DNA from: Podochytrium sp. JEL0797
Taxonomy: Eukaryota > Chytridiomycota > Chytridiomycetes > Chytridiales > Chytriomycetaceae
DNA length: 64,000 bases
Assembly: GCA_027596195.1 (NCBI GenBank)
Contig: JADGJG010000007.1
Coordinates: 1 to 64,000, forward strand
Reading direction: 5' to 3'
The position numbers and the translations under genes were made by a program. Shown in pieces: positions 45,001 through 55,931 of the stretch. The notes beneath the pieces were generated by a model, which ran no database searches, was not told the DNA's origin, and worked only from the letters and a program-made list of their open reading frames with translations. Position 1 is the first letter of the stretch. Every line of letters begins with the position of its first letter.

Positions 45001-48000
45001 AGAAGCTTTTCGAGCTCTTCTGCGCGTATTTTGAAACTGTCGCGATCGATTTCGACTTCGGCAACTTGATTTCGCAGACTATCGACTTCTTCGGTGGCAG
45101 CTTTTTTGCAAAGATGGTAGTCGCGGTAGAGGTGGCGTTGCTTGCCGGCTAATTCGGAGTAGTGCGTCTGAGGCGTCATGAAGGTTAGCGACGCGGTGTT
45201 GAAAAAGAAAACTCATCACCCACCTCAAACTTTTCCAAAGAGCCGCGAACGCTTCTCAATTCTTTATCCTTCACTTGCAGCTCCATCAAACACTCCACCA
45301 ACTGCTCCACGACGGAACTATAATCGTGCACGCTTCCGAGAAGCAACTCTGTAGGCAACTCGAGCGCTTTTCCTCGCGATTTCATAGCACGCAGCCTCTG
45401 CGTCTCTGCATTTCTTTGCGAGTTTTCGACCATCTTTTGAGAGCTCGTGACTTGATCTTCGAGCTCCCGGATTCGAATATTAACCGCCAATAGCTCTTCG
45501 CGCAGAGATTGATTCACTTGGATAATGTGATCTTCGACCGTTTCGTTGCCATAGAGATCATTGCTGAGGTCCTTGTGGCGCTTCTTTTCCAGGATTGTAA
45601 GAAGCTTTTCAATCACAGGGAATCGGACAGTGTCGGCGGTCCTTTCATTATCGGCATAGTTTGCCGGTGCTGGTGTTGCGCCACGCGTTTTGATGAGGGT
45701 GACTGAAACTTCTTTTACGACAGATTCAAGGGCTCTATTTTCCGCTTGCAGGCGACGCAACTCTTTCTGTATTTTTTGAAATCGTCAATTTCTCAACATG
45801 TTGCTTCTTTTTGAGCCATACCTCCGTGGCGTCCGACTTCTCCCGTGCTTCGGCTGCCTCCACGTGGATTCTTTCGAGCTCAACAGTCAGTTTTTCGAGT
45901 TGCACATTATTTAGCAAAGGCCGAGCGGATTTCGCTAGCAATCGTTTCAGTAGCAGCATTTTGCGAAGCAATTATTGAACTCACCAGATCGAACGTCCAT
46001 CGGACTCTCGTCGCTACCTCTGAGCTTTGCGGCATATTCTTCCACGGCAGTCAATTCTTCAACACCAAGACCCATTGCGACTGCTCTTTCACCACGGTTT
46101 AGCGCTTGGAGACGAAGCTGTTCTTTGAGTTTCAGACGTTCTTGTTCGAGAGAATCAACTTCTTTTTGCAATGCAATGGTCAGTCCTTTCGCACGTTCCT
46201 GAAATCGCTTTTAGATTCACAGGTTAACTTCCGAAGGTCCTTACCAATTCTACAGCCTTGATCGCCTGCACGTTGCTCAAATCAATCTTTGTTCCCGTTT
46301 TAATCCCGAGGCGCGACCTCAATTCTTCATTCTCTTCGAGAAAATCCGACGCTTGCTGTTCAAAGTCATTGATTCGCTTGGTCAATGTTGCAATTTCCTT
46401 GTCGCGCACACTCTTTTCGAGTTTCAATTGTTTGGTTTCGCGAATTGATTCCTTCAGTCCAAATACACCTGAAAGAAATGTCAATTCAAACGGCATAGTT
46501 TGACCAACGCGTTTACCTTTCTCATAGCGCTCCATGCGACCCCTCATGTCAACCAAACTCGCCTCCTTCTCTTCAACCTGTTTCTCGAGTTCTTTCATCT
46601 TTTCCGTATCCTGCACATGTCGTTGCTTGAACAAGTCCATCTTTTCCTTCATTCTCCCTGCCAGAGCAGCCTGAGACCGCAATCCTTCGATTTCTCCGCC
46701 CGATTTTCCCTGCACGAGTGAGTCGATTCGATCCCAATCGAGACTCAGGGTTTGGAAGTCGGCGTACGATTCTTGGAGCTTAAGGCGCAGGTTTTCGATG
46801 ACCTCATCTAGTTGTCAGACGATTGCTGTTAGGAACAACTGGACTGAGTTGAATCGAACGTCGAATCACCTTTCTCCCTAATTTCCAAACGTAAACCGTC
46901 TTCATTCGCCGAGAAAGAAGATCGCTTGAGATTTCCAAGTTCTTCATTCTGCCGCTCGATTTGATTGCGAAAAGTGATGGTATTGGTCTCTGCGTCCGCT
47001 GCCACTTTCTAATTTTCAAATTCAGCCTACGCCAACTGAGAAAATTAACACTCACTTTCAAATACGCAATTTCGCCATGAAGAGATTCAATCAATTCGTC
47101 CGTTCGAACGTCCGTGACTTGCACGCGATCATGCAGTTCTTCGACTTTGATTTTCAATGTGTCGCGTTCTTCGGTTAATTGTTCGAGCAGGATGTCGTTG
47201 TTGTTGATGATTTCTTGCATTTCTTCCATTTCGGTGGAGTTTCTGATGTGGGTCGAGTTTTTTGGATTAGCTGGAAGAGAGGCGGAAATTGCGCGGAAAC
47301 CTCTCGATCTCGGACACGGTTGCCTCCAATTCTTGACCGATCGTGTCCACTTCGGCCGTAAGATGAGAGTTTTGATTCGTCAGAGATTTGATTTCTGACA
47401 GATATTTGTTGATTTCTGCGTTCTTGTCCTGTTGGCGCCAAGAATCAGTCCCCGCGATCCGACTCACGTCAATTCCATACCTTCAACTGGGACCGAAACT
47501 CTTCTTCTTCGATATTCTTGCTCAACAGCCGATGCCTTTGACTGACCATCTGCACCTCCCTCTCCTTCATTTCCGATTGCAACTCCCGCGTCGTCTCTGC
47601 CAGCGCTGCATACCGCGCCTTCTCCTCTGTCAACGCGGCGCCAACTTCCTGACCAAATCGCACTTCTTTGGCAAGGTTCTCATCGAGCCGCTGCAAGTCG
47701 CGGGTGAGGAGATCGTTGCGGCGTTCGAGGTCGAGGTTTTCTTGCCGCAGGAGTCGCAGTTCAGCGGACGGTGTGGACCCCATACGCGTTTTGAGTTTTG
47801 ATATTTCGGTTTGTTGAGATTGGACGGTATCCTATAAAAAAATCAGGTGTCGGATTCGCGTTTTCAAATCACAAACCTCGAGCTTTTCAATTTGTGTTTC
47901 GGCGCCTTCCAGGAACAAGTTTTTGAGTCTGGATAGCAAAAATAGAATCAATTGATGCCTTTCAGTGCATTGATGATCGAATGCGGAGAGATTCGTAACT

Positions 48001-48295
48001 CCATAACAAACTGACTCAAGCGAAACAATTTGACAAGGGCCTCGTTTGTTGCATGCGGATCTTCTTCTGAAATTCCAGCAGATACGAGAAGAGGGTACAT
48101 GGATTCGAGTTCTTCGTCGAGCTTCGCTTCATTCTATTATTTTGACAGGGCATCGATTCAAAATTGGACATGATAAGTCAGTGACTCGACAGATGCACAA
48201 ACCTTTAGCATGCGATCAATATTGATGCGCGATATAAGATCCCAGTCCATAAGGGTTCGTTTGGGCGTGAAGGAGCCCGCGTCCTGCCCATTCAT
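39009..48295 (-). CDS. CEP290: CEP290, ciliary transition-zone coiled-coil protein
   Basis: Giant coiled-coil protein that links axonemal microtubules to the ciliary membrane at the transition zone. The gene covers 9.3 kb in roughly 25-30 small exons, coding about 2,400 residues, close to human CEP290 (2,479). Nearly everything is heptad repeat. Identity rests on segments that align with the human protein: DEKLLIGKLHHHILALQMSE (human DEKSLIAKLHQHNVSLQLSE), an N-terminal ALVKLFRLSQ (VIHLFRITQ), and the C-terminal SFDGSFMDELEELKNK (FDPSFFEEIEDLKYN) followed by YEEHIRRLC. Start chosen at ATG 48295, stop TAA 39009-39011, where the stop overlaps an AATAAA signal. Individual exon borders were not all fixed. 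With NME7 it shows that the organism builds a flagellum. Confidence 0.88.
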
Positions 48296-48773
48296 TGCTT
48301 TGGCGTGACAATTATTTTGCAATGTTATATCTGCCTTTGCTTGCGGCTTCCTGTTTTCAAGAGGAAAAAAAGCGTCTTCAACGACATCCAGCGGAGCATT
48401 ATTTGTACTTCATTGGAAGAACACCCCTCGCGTGTTTTTTACATTTTTTGAGCCGCAGGTCAAGCGAGTGACTGCTGAGGATCCTGAGGTCCCCCAATCT
48501 GCAAGAACCGGCCTCTGGACACCTTTATTTTTTGATTTCATGCCATTAATGAGGTCCTCTATCGTAAACACGCTGCTGCATATTCAATCAGCCAACAGTG
48601 CAATTTCCGACTGTTTGCCTTCAAATTGTGCAGAATTCAATTATGTACAGTACTTTTCATTGTTAAGTCGAAAGGTTGAGCGGAAATGCAAAAAGTCCGT
48701 TCCCTGCATCAAAACGCAGGTCAAGCGAGTGAAGGAAAAATTCTGACCTCGAAAAGAGCTTTTGGCGCCAATA
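48296..48773. other. intergenic, with a 17 bp direct repeat
   Basis: Divergent spacer between CEP290 and Erv41. GCAGGTCAAGCGAGTGA occurs at 48455-48471 and exactly again at 48716-48732, 261 bp apart. A 104-codon plus-strand open frame in between has no coding character. Confidence 0.5.
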
Positions 48774-50282
48774 ATGTTCAAGTCGATGCTGAAGGTCAAT
48801 GCCTTCCCAAAGATTGACCGCAACATGCAGAAATCGACGGGACTCGGAGGTGAGGCTTTCTTCTGCCTAGGAGAGGATTCGCTCCCGTTGGGACCCGCAT
48901 CCCCACGAGGAACCCACCGATTCGAATCAACCCGCTTTCACCCCCGCCTTAGGCCTGCTAACCCTCCTTGTCGCCGTGCTCCTCGTGTGCCTCACGCTCG
49001 CCGAGTTCATGCAGTACATCCGGGTCACGCAGAAATACGAGTTCCTCGTGGACAGGACGCCAACGAGTCTCGATGCGCATGTGAGCATTAATGCGGATAT
49101 TACGGTGGCGATGGCGTGTGATAGTGAGTTGTTTTGCGTGGGGAGGGAGGAGGGGGGGCGACGCAGGGACTGATGCTTTTTTGTTTTGTTTAGACTTGAG
49201 GATTGATGTGTTGGATGTGGCTGGGACGAGTTTGCATGCGCGTAATAATGAGTTTTCAAAGACGCCGGTGGGTGATTTTGTTATTCCATCCTCATTCAGG
49301 GGCCCAACATGCTCACTCTTTTTTTTACCTCGCTTGTGCCTCGCTGCAGGTCAAATTCCATACCGAGGGATTAGTTCCAGTTGGGTACGGAGATGTTTTT
49401 GAGTCCAGGGGAAGGGATGGAGGCTTATGCTTTGTGTTGAACAGGGCCAGAAAATCGAAATCGAAGCTCGACGTGCACCGGATCGTTGCTGCCGCGCAAA
49501 AGTCGCATCGCGAGTATATGGACAAGAATGGAGGTGTTTGTTGTGTTGATGGTTGTTTGGGGGATGCGGAACTGACTGGGTTTTGCTTTCCATGTCGAAA
49601 AAAGTCTTGAATGGGTGCCGCATCAAGGGACACATCAACGTCAACAAAGTGGCTGGAATGTTCCATATTACTGCGTTGGGGCACGGTTACATGGATGGAA
49701 GGCATGTTCCTCACGAAGGTGCTTGCTTTTTTGGCCTCGTTGTTGTGTCGATGACGTGTTGACACCCCTATTTCCTCGCCAACCAATCAGCAATGAACTT
49801 TACCCACCGCGTTGACAAACTCTCCTTCGGAATCGATTACCCCGGCCTCGTGAACCCGCTCGACTCCTCCCTCGAAATCGCCGACGGATATTTCGAAATG
49901 TTCCAATACTTTATCAGCATCGTGCCGACCATCTACGTGGACAAGCGACGCACGTTTGGCAGCATGATTCTGACGAACCAATACGCAGTTACGGATCACA
50001 AAAAGATTGTGGGGCATGAAACGAAGGAGGCGGGGATTCCGGGCATTTTCATGAAGTATGATGTGGAGCCGATTAGCGTGCGGATTACGGAGAGTCGGGC
50101 TAGTTTTATGCACTTTTTGACAAGGTTGTGCGGGATTACGGGGGGTGAGTTGGCGATGTGGGTCGATGCTGTTTTTTGCAACCTCAATTTTCTTTTTGTT
50201 AGGCATCTACGTGACCGTGGGGCTTTTGAACAATCTTGTTCAGTTTAGCATGAAATTGTACAACTATTTCAACAGAAGCTGA
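48774..50282 (+). CDS. ERV41: Erv41/ERGIC2-like COPII cargo receptor
   Basis: Membrane protein that cycles between ER and Golgi, probably with Erv46. Seven exons join in phase: 48774-48849, 48953-49123, 49194-49267, 49350-49533, 49605-49718, 49791-50144 and 50203-50282, about 350 aa. N-terminus VNAFPKIDR as in the family, first membrane helix LLTLLVAVLLVCLTLAEFMQY, lumenal domain with SINADITVAM, GCRIKGHINVNKVAG and ITALGHGYMDG, then FTHRVDKLSFG, NPLDSS, YFISIVPTIY, TNQYAVTDH, PGIFMKYDVEPI, and a second helix in the last exon (GIYVTVGLLNNLVQF). The very short cytosolic tail lacks an obvious sorting motif. Erv46/ERGIC3 is the alternative, but the lumenal part fits Erv41 better. Confidence 0.85.
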
Positions 50283-50345
50283 CGAATAAAACGTTGAGGT
50301 GACGCCGTTCTTGTATTCCATTTCCATGACCCAACCGTCGGCAAA

Positions 50346-50712
50346 ATGCGATTCCTGAGGCAAGGCAAAATCCACTCTCAAGAAGTGCGAATCCTGCCGA
50401 ACAGAGTGGTAATTGTTCGCGTGAGTGTCAGCGAATCGCGTGGAAAGCGGGTCACAAGCAGATTTGCCGCCCTTTTGGTGAGCTCAAGGCTGGAGACTTT
50501 GTGTTGATAGATAGGTTGAATTCGACTTCCGTCTGGAACAAGACATTTGCTACTTTGGCCTGTTTTGATGAAGTAAAGAGAGGTGGAGAGTGGAATGTGG
50601 TCTGTGGATATAAACGCGCTTTGATCAAGCCTGAAAATTTACTCGCTCTGTGACAGTGGAAGAGGTGGTCCAGATTTATTCGGAGCTGGAAAAGAACCTA
50701 AAGGAGAACTAA
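50346..50712 (+). pseudogene. MYND family, subfamily 1, C-terminal half relic
   Basis: The plus strand reads KMRFL-QGK then STLKKCESCRTEW, a stop where Tyr stands in relatives, CSRECQRIAWKAGHKQICRP, GELKAGDFVL, then GGEWNVV, ALIKPENL and VEEVVQI. A stop and frameshifts break it, and the first Cys pair of the finger is damaged. It abuts the coilin 3' end with about 20 bp between. Confidence 0.75.
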
Positions 50713-50731
50713 TAAATGTTTATGTTCACTC

Positions 50732-51080
50732 TCATTTCAGTTCAACCTTCCTCGGGTCACACAACTCCCCAAACCCAACCCTCACAACTCCATCCCCCGT
50801 CCCATTATGTTCATCCACCATCACAAACTCAACGTCCTCCTCCACTTCTCCATCCTCCTGCACATCCTCAAACGCATCCTCATAGCCGCCATACTCTACC
50901 AACTTGCGCCGCGGCGCCAACTGAACCACCGGTTTCTGTGAACCCGCGTCGAGCTGGAGAGTGAGTGTGCTCGTGGGGTAATCGATTGAGAGGAGGGTGC
51001 CGCGTTTGTAGGGGGACAGCTGGGGGGTGAAGTTGGAGGAGAGCTCCATGATCTTTTTGTGTAAAAAACAACAGTGAGAA

Positions 51081-51114
<34 letters not shown>

Positions 51115-52519
51115 GCGGGGAAACAGCACAACAAAAATTCACCTTGAACGCAATCACACAACCAACAGTCACCTCCCCAATCGCCTTGACCTTTTCCAAC
51201 TTGTCGTAATCCACCTTCACCGCCACCGCCGCCGCTTTCGAAGGAGTCCCGTTGCTGGTACACCCATACGCATCGTCCCCGTAATCAAGCACATCCTCCA
51301 TCAACTTTTGCTTCTTGTTGGGTCCACGACCGCGTTTGCGTGGAGTCGGGGTGTCTATGGGAGCGGGGATGTCGTCGTAGAGTTCGATGTAGGTGCGGAA
51401 TCCGGTGGGTGGGGGGAGGGAGGGTGCGGTGTTGGTAGTGGCGGGGGTCATTGGTTTCGGAGGGAGGATGGCAGATTTCGAGGGAGTTGGTTTTGAAGAC
51501 TTGGACGGTGTTGGATTGACAGTGGCGGTGGTGGTGGGGGTTGGAGTGGGTTTGGGTGGGAGGGTCGCGGGAATCGAATCGGGGGTTTTGGTGGTGGATG
51601 ATTCGGGGACGGGTTTCTTTGCAGTGGAAGTGATGGGTGTGGCGCGAGTAGCTGGAGTGACGGGTTTGGTGGGTTGAAGAGGGGTGGCGGTGGATTTTTT
51701 GGACGCGTTTGGGGTTTTGGCGGTAGTGATGGTAGCGACGGCAGCAGGCGCAGGAGTAGTTTTTGATGCAATGGATGGTTTGGTAGCAGACGCAGTGGGG
51801 GTGTTTGCGGAAAGAGGTTTGCTGGTGGTGCCGAGTTTGTGTTTCGAATCGTGCCGAGTTGGGTTCGCAACAGGAGTCTGAGCAGCCGGTTTGGTGACTT
51901 GAGCGTCCAAATCGCTTGAGTCGGAATCACTCTCACTCGAGGAATCACTGCTGCTCGCGGATTCATCCGGGGAAGCATCGAAACGCTGGTGCATGGAAGT
52001 CTCCTTGTTTCTGGCCATTGAATCGATCAGCTTTCTCTTTGCTTTTCCGAGGGACATTGGTGGTGCCATGAGAATGTTTTTGGAGTTGGAAGGGACGGGT
52101 TTTCGAGGTTTTGGAACGACGGGTTTTGGCTTGGCAACAACGAGGGATACTTTGGGAAGTTCTTCGAGGTCTGATTCACTCTCGCTGGATTCGGACTCGG
52201 ATTCGGATTCGGATTCGCTCTCGGAGGATTCATCCTCGCTCGACTCCGACACCTCGCGCTTCTTGGACACCACTGGACTTGCCCAAACACGCAGTTCCAC
52301 CTCGTCGCCATCGCGAAGCAGTTGCTTTGTTTGTGCGTTTGGAAGCAGCGCAAATCCGTCCATCCACAGCGCCAATAATCCCTTGTTGGGTGTCCCGCCC
52401 AGCTGGGAGAAGACACTTTCTGCTGCCACAGAAACCGTTGCTGAGGAAGACAGGTCCAGCGCAACCCAGGCCTTGGTGCCAAGTGATGCGCAGTTTGCTT
52501 TGAGTCGGATGAGGGTCAT
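50732..52519 (-). CDS. coilin (Cajal-body scaffold)
   Basis: Scaffold of Cajal bodies, where spliceosomal small RNPs mature. Exons 51143-52519 and 50732-51052 join in phase, about 565 aa. N-terminal ubiquitin-like coilin domain (TLIRLKANCASLGTKAWVAL, GLLALWMDGFALLPNAQ, LLRDGDEVELRVW), then an acidic Ser-Glu block, a long Thr/Pro/Ala-rich disordered middle with basic patches, RKRGRGPNKKQK, and a C-terminal Tudor-like domain: IAFKIMELSSNFTPQLSPYK, matching human coilin IAFKLLELSSNYTPEVSSYK. The intron 51053-51142 carries a CT tract. Start placed at 52519 because it begins the folded domain; the frame is open to 52561. Confidence 0.85.
51089..51112. repeat. (GA)n repeat in the coilin intron
   Basis: About 12 GA units on the plus strand, CT on the coding strand, inside intron 51053-51142. 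Translation through it gives a false Ser-Leu run. Confidence 0.85.
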
Positions 52520-52632
52520 GGGGAACAAAAAAATCGTCGGAAACTGACCTTCGCACCACATTCGAAGCCCACAAATACGAGCTTAATTCCGACTCCATGA
52601 CCAACTTTTCAATTTTCCAATTCGCAAAAATC

Positions 52633-53533
52633 ATGTCCTCAAGCGATATCTTCGCACCAAACTCGAAGCCAACACCCGTGGGCCTATTGGCCTCTAACGA
52701 CAAAGCGTCCTCCTACACTCATGCTTCAAGATATCCCAGGAAATGATGGAGCTGCACGAGGATATCTTCCCAACTGACCGCTCCTTCTTCGCAACCCTCG
52801 CTGCCCGCCGTGGTGAACATCCATACTACTAGGGCATCGCGTTGTTCCTGGCAGGATATGTGGCTGCTGCCACCACCAGCCTGGAGCAGCATGCCGAGTT
52901 TCGCAGAGACCTGCGCATCTGGGACACCATTTCACCCACACAACTGCAACAAGAGCATGCATGGGTTTACACCAATGGTGGACTTCCTGAACGTCTTCGC
53001 CTTGCGGACTGTTTGGATGTTTTTTGGCGCCCATGGACCTTGAATGAGTACGTGGAAGGAGCCCAGCGTAAAATGGAGGCGAGCGTTATGCACACTGATA
53101 ATCCGGAAACGGCCCTGTGGAAGCTTTGTGGCGTCTGGTGCGGGAAGAGATTGGCGTCCAAGGTAAGATGCGACGCGTGTGGCCAAATGAAGCCGACGCT
53201 CAAAAAATGCGATTCGTGCCGCCTGGACTGGTCTGTTCTCGCGAATGACAAAAACTCGCATGGAAGTCGGGCCACAAGGGCATTTATCGGCCATTTAATG
53301 AGCTCAAGATTGGTGATTATGTCTATATCGACGGGTTGCGTCAGAGACTCGAGTTGAGCCAGAAACTCGCTATCGTGCTCGCTTTTGACGTTTCCAAAGG
53401 CAGATGGAGTGTGGCAGTTGATCCGGGAAGAACTGTCTGCGTTTCGGTCAATTCTGTGAATTTGATGCGTGTCGTGACCATGGAGGAGGCAGCCCAGATT
53501 CGTGCCGAAATTGCGACGGCACAAAAACGTTGA
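52633..53533 (+). pseudogene. MYND family, subfamily 1, broken copy A of the array
   Basis: From ATG 52633 the homology runs through TPVGLLAS, GEHPYY then an in-frame TAG, GIALFLAGYVAAA, LRIWDTISPTQLQQ, LADCLDVFW, ALWKLCGV, the finger start CDACGQMKPTLKKCDSC, a frameshift at YCSRECQ, HKGIYRP (a ligand Cys replaced by Tyr), and the C-terminal module LSQKLAIVLAFD-SKGRWSVAV up to QIRAEIATAQKR. A stop, at least two frameshifts and one lost zinc ligand make function unlikely. The stop codon overlaps AATAAA (GTTGAATAAATAA), as in copy B. Confidence 0.8.
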
Positions 53534-54004
53534 ATAAATAATCTAACGAATTCGATCTTGGGTCCTTTGTACCGAGGCCATATTGCTCGCATTTGACGCT
53601 ACTATAAAAGAATTTGATCGGAAAGTGTGGCTCCCGATTCGGATAATTTGTGCATCTGACTCGTGTCGTTGGATTTTGCTTTACTCGATGAGTTGGGCAA
53701 GAGATCCGAGGCAAACAAGAGGAGAGACCAAATTCGCGCCAAGCTCTCTCCTCTTTTTGCAATCGAATGAAAAAGGCGGTTTCCCATTCTTTTTTCTAAT
53801 AATCTCAATGATTCTCTGCAGGTTAAAACACGCGTCAAATTCATGACAGCGTCAAAACTCAAGGCAACATCGCTTTTCAGCCTTGTCCCTCAACACTCGC
53901 TGCTGCCAGAGACACTGTTGTTGATCAAGACGAGTCCAACGCGTCACGCGACCCAAGCCTTGGCGGCAAAACTTTCCGTCGGTTGCTTGATCGCCAAAAA
54001 AATC
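53534..54004. other. spacer between MYND copies
   Basis: About 470 bp with no coding support. AT-rich; possible promoter of the next copy. Confidence 0.3.
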
Positions 54005-54917
54005 ATGTCTGCTTCTGATCGCTCCTGGCTCAAAGCTTACAAACGAGAACTTCTCAACCTGCCAATCGGCCTGATACCCTCGGACCGCAAGGATGTTCTC
54101 CTACTCGCATGCTACCAGTTCCTCAGCCAATGAAGGCGTCGGAGGTCGTCGTACCCGCCGACTTTTCCTTCTTCAAAACACTCGCTGCTCGCGGAGGTGA
54201 ACATCCATACTACCAGGGCATCGCCTTGTTCATGGCAGGATATGTGGGTGCCGATACCGACTGCGTGGCGGAGCATGCAGAGAGGGCCCTGCGCATCTGG
54301 GACACCATGTCGCTCTCACAACTGGAACAAGACATGCATGGGTATACACAAAAGAAGGTCACTTGAGTCGCCTCCGCCTTGTGGATTGTTTGGATACCCT
54401 TTGGCGAAAATTGACACTGGCCACGATCACAAACGCGCAAGAAACAAGGCAGCAAGTGGAGACGTATGTGATGCAGACGCAGGATCCCAAAATCGCTCTG
54501 TGGAAGATTTGTTGGATCCGGGGCCAACAGAGAATGTCGTCCAAAGCGCGATGCGACTTATGCGGGGAAGCGAAGCCAACCCTCAAGAAATGCGATTCGT
54601 GTCGTCTCGACTGGTACTGTTCGCGCGAATGCCAGAAGCGTGCTTGGAAATTGGGTCACAAGGACATTTGCCGGCTGTTCAATGAGCTCAAGATTGGTGA
54701 TTTTGTCTTTATCCATGGCTTGAGCCAGAGACCCGAGTTGAACAAGAAGATGTGCATCTTGCGTGCTTTCGATGCGACTAAAGGCAGGTGGGGTGTGGCA
54801 AGCGACGCGGATAGTGCGGCTGGTGTTTCCATCAAGCCGGAGAATCTGACTCGCGTCGTGACTGTCGAAGAGGTGGACCAGATACGTGCCGAGATTGAGA
54901 CGGCACAAAAACGTTGA
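54005..54917 (+). pseudogene. MYND family, subfamily 1, copy B, two frameshifts
   Basis: ATG 54005 opens SASDRSWLKAYKRELLN, LPIGLIPSDRKD, then a stop after FLSQ where the frame must change; next ADFSFFKTLAARGGEHPYYQ, GIALFMAGYVG and LRIWDTMSLSQLEQD; a one-base deletion (a GAG in copy A is GA here) at 54332 moves the frame before WVYTKEGHLSRLRLVDCLD. From 54363 to the end the frame is clean: ALWKICWI, a complete MYND finger (CDLCGEAK, KKCDSC, YCSRECQ, GHKDIC), LSQRPELNKKMCILRAFD, KGRWGVA, SIKPENLTRVVTVEEVDQI. The C-terminal half would be functional by itself. Could be a young pseudogene or reflect sequence errors. Confidence 0.75.
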
Positions 54918-55162
54918 ATAAATAATCTTATGACTTAATTCTTGAACCATTACCCAAGCCTTCATGTTTTTGTGGGACAGTCCCCACGATCACTGTTCAC
55001 GAAATTTTTCACTAAAATGAAGTTCACAGACTTACGCGACACTTCCTCAACCCAGGGGGTTTAATTGATTGCAACACAATGCGGGTGTTTGCAAACCCGA
55101 TAAGCTTCCCTTGTAAATTTCAAGCAATCTCAAACAAGAAGAAACAAAAAGAACTGAAAATA

Positions 55163-55905
55163 ATGTCGACCACCGACCTTCGCACCACAATCGACTGCTA
55201 CAAAGTCGAACTGCTCAATCAGCCTGTCGGCTTAATGGCCTCTGACCGCAAGGACTTCCTCCTAAACGCGTGTTTCGACTCGTACTATGAAATGATCGAA
55301 AAGGCTACGCCCGCCGACTTTTCCTGCTTCAAAACGCTCGCTGCTCGACCTGGCGAGAATCCATACTACCAAGGCATCGCACTCTTCATGGCGGGATCTA
55401 CGGGTGTCTCCGCCGCAGGCTTGTCACAGCCCACACAGCTCAAAAACTGCCCTGTGGAAGATTTATAGGGTCCAGGGTAGACAGAGAATAACAACCAAAG
55501 TGCAATGCGACTCATGTGGGGAACCCTAAGAAATTCGAATCATGTCGCCTCGACTGGTACTGTTCACGCGAATGCCACAAACGCGCATGGAAGTCGGGAC
55601 ACAAAGACATTTGTCGGCCGTTCAATGAGCTCAAGATTGGGGATTTCGTCTATATCGGTGGGTTGAGTCAGAGACCCGAGTTGAATCAGAAAATCGGCAT
55701 CTTGCGCTTATTTGACGTCGCCAAAGGCAGGTGGAATGTGGCAATCGGTGCGGAAGGCGATGTGTGCATCTCGGTCAAGCCTGACAATTTGACTCGTGTC
55801 GTGACCGTGGACGAGGCAGACCAGATTCGCGCCGAGATTGCAATGGGCAAAAATAATACAAGATGTTGCTTCTTTTATTTCCTCTTAAAGGATCAAGTTA
55901 TATAA
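55163..55905 (+). pseudogene. MYND family, subfamily 1, copy C, internal deletion
   Basis: Starts cleanly (STTDLRTTIDCYKVELLN, QPVGLMASDRKD, ADFSCFKTLAARPGENPYYQ) but after MAGSTGVSA the middle of about 80 codons seen in copy B is gone; what follows is LKNCPVEDL and a stop. After a frameshift in the first Cys pair of the finger (CDSCGEP, then KFESC where others have KKCDSC) the rest is intact: WYCSRECHKRAWKSGHKDIC, LSQRPELNQKIGILRLFD, VSVKPDNLTRVVTVDEADQI. The usual end KR-stop is lost and the frame runs to 55905, nearly into the facing subfamily 2 gene. Confidence 0.78.
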
Positions 55906-55931
55906 AAGTTGAAAACGGATGTCGGTCGAAT

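Noticed and set aside
48432..48746. 104-codon plus-strand open frame in the CEP290 / Erv41 spacer
   Set aside because: No coding texture or conserved feature; it spans the 17 bp repeat and divergent promoter.
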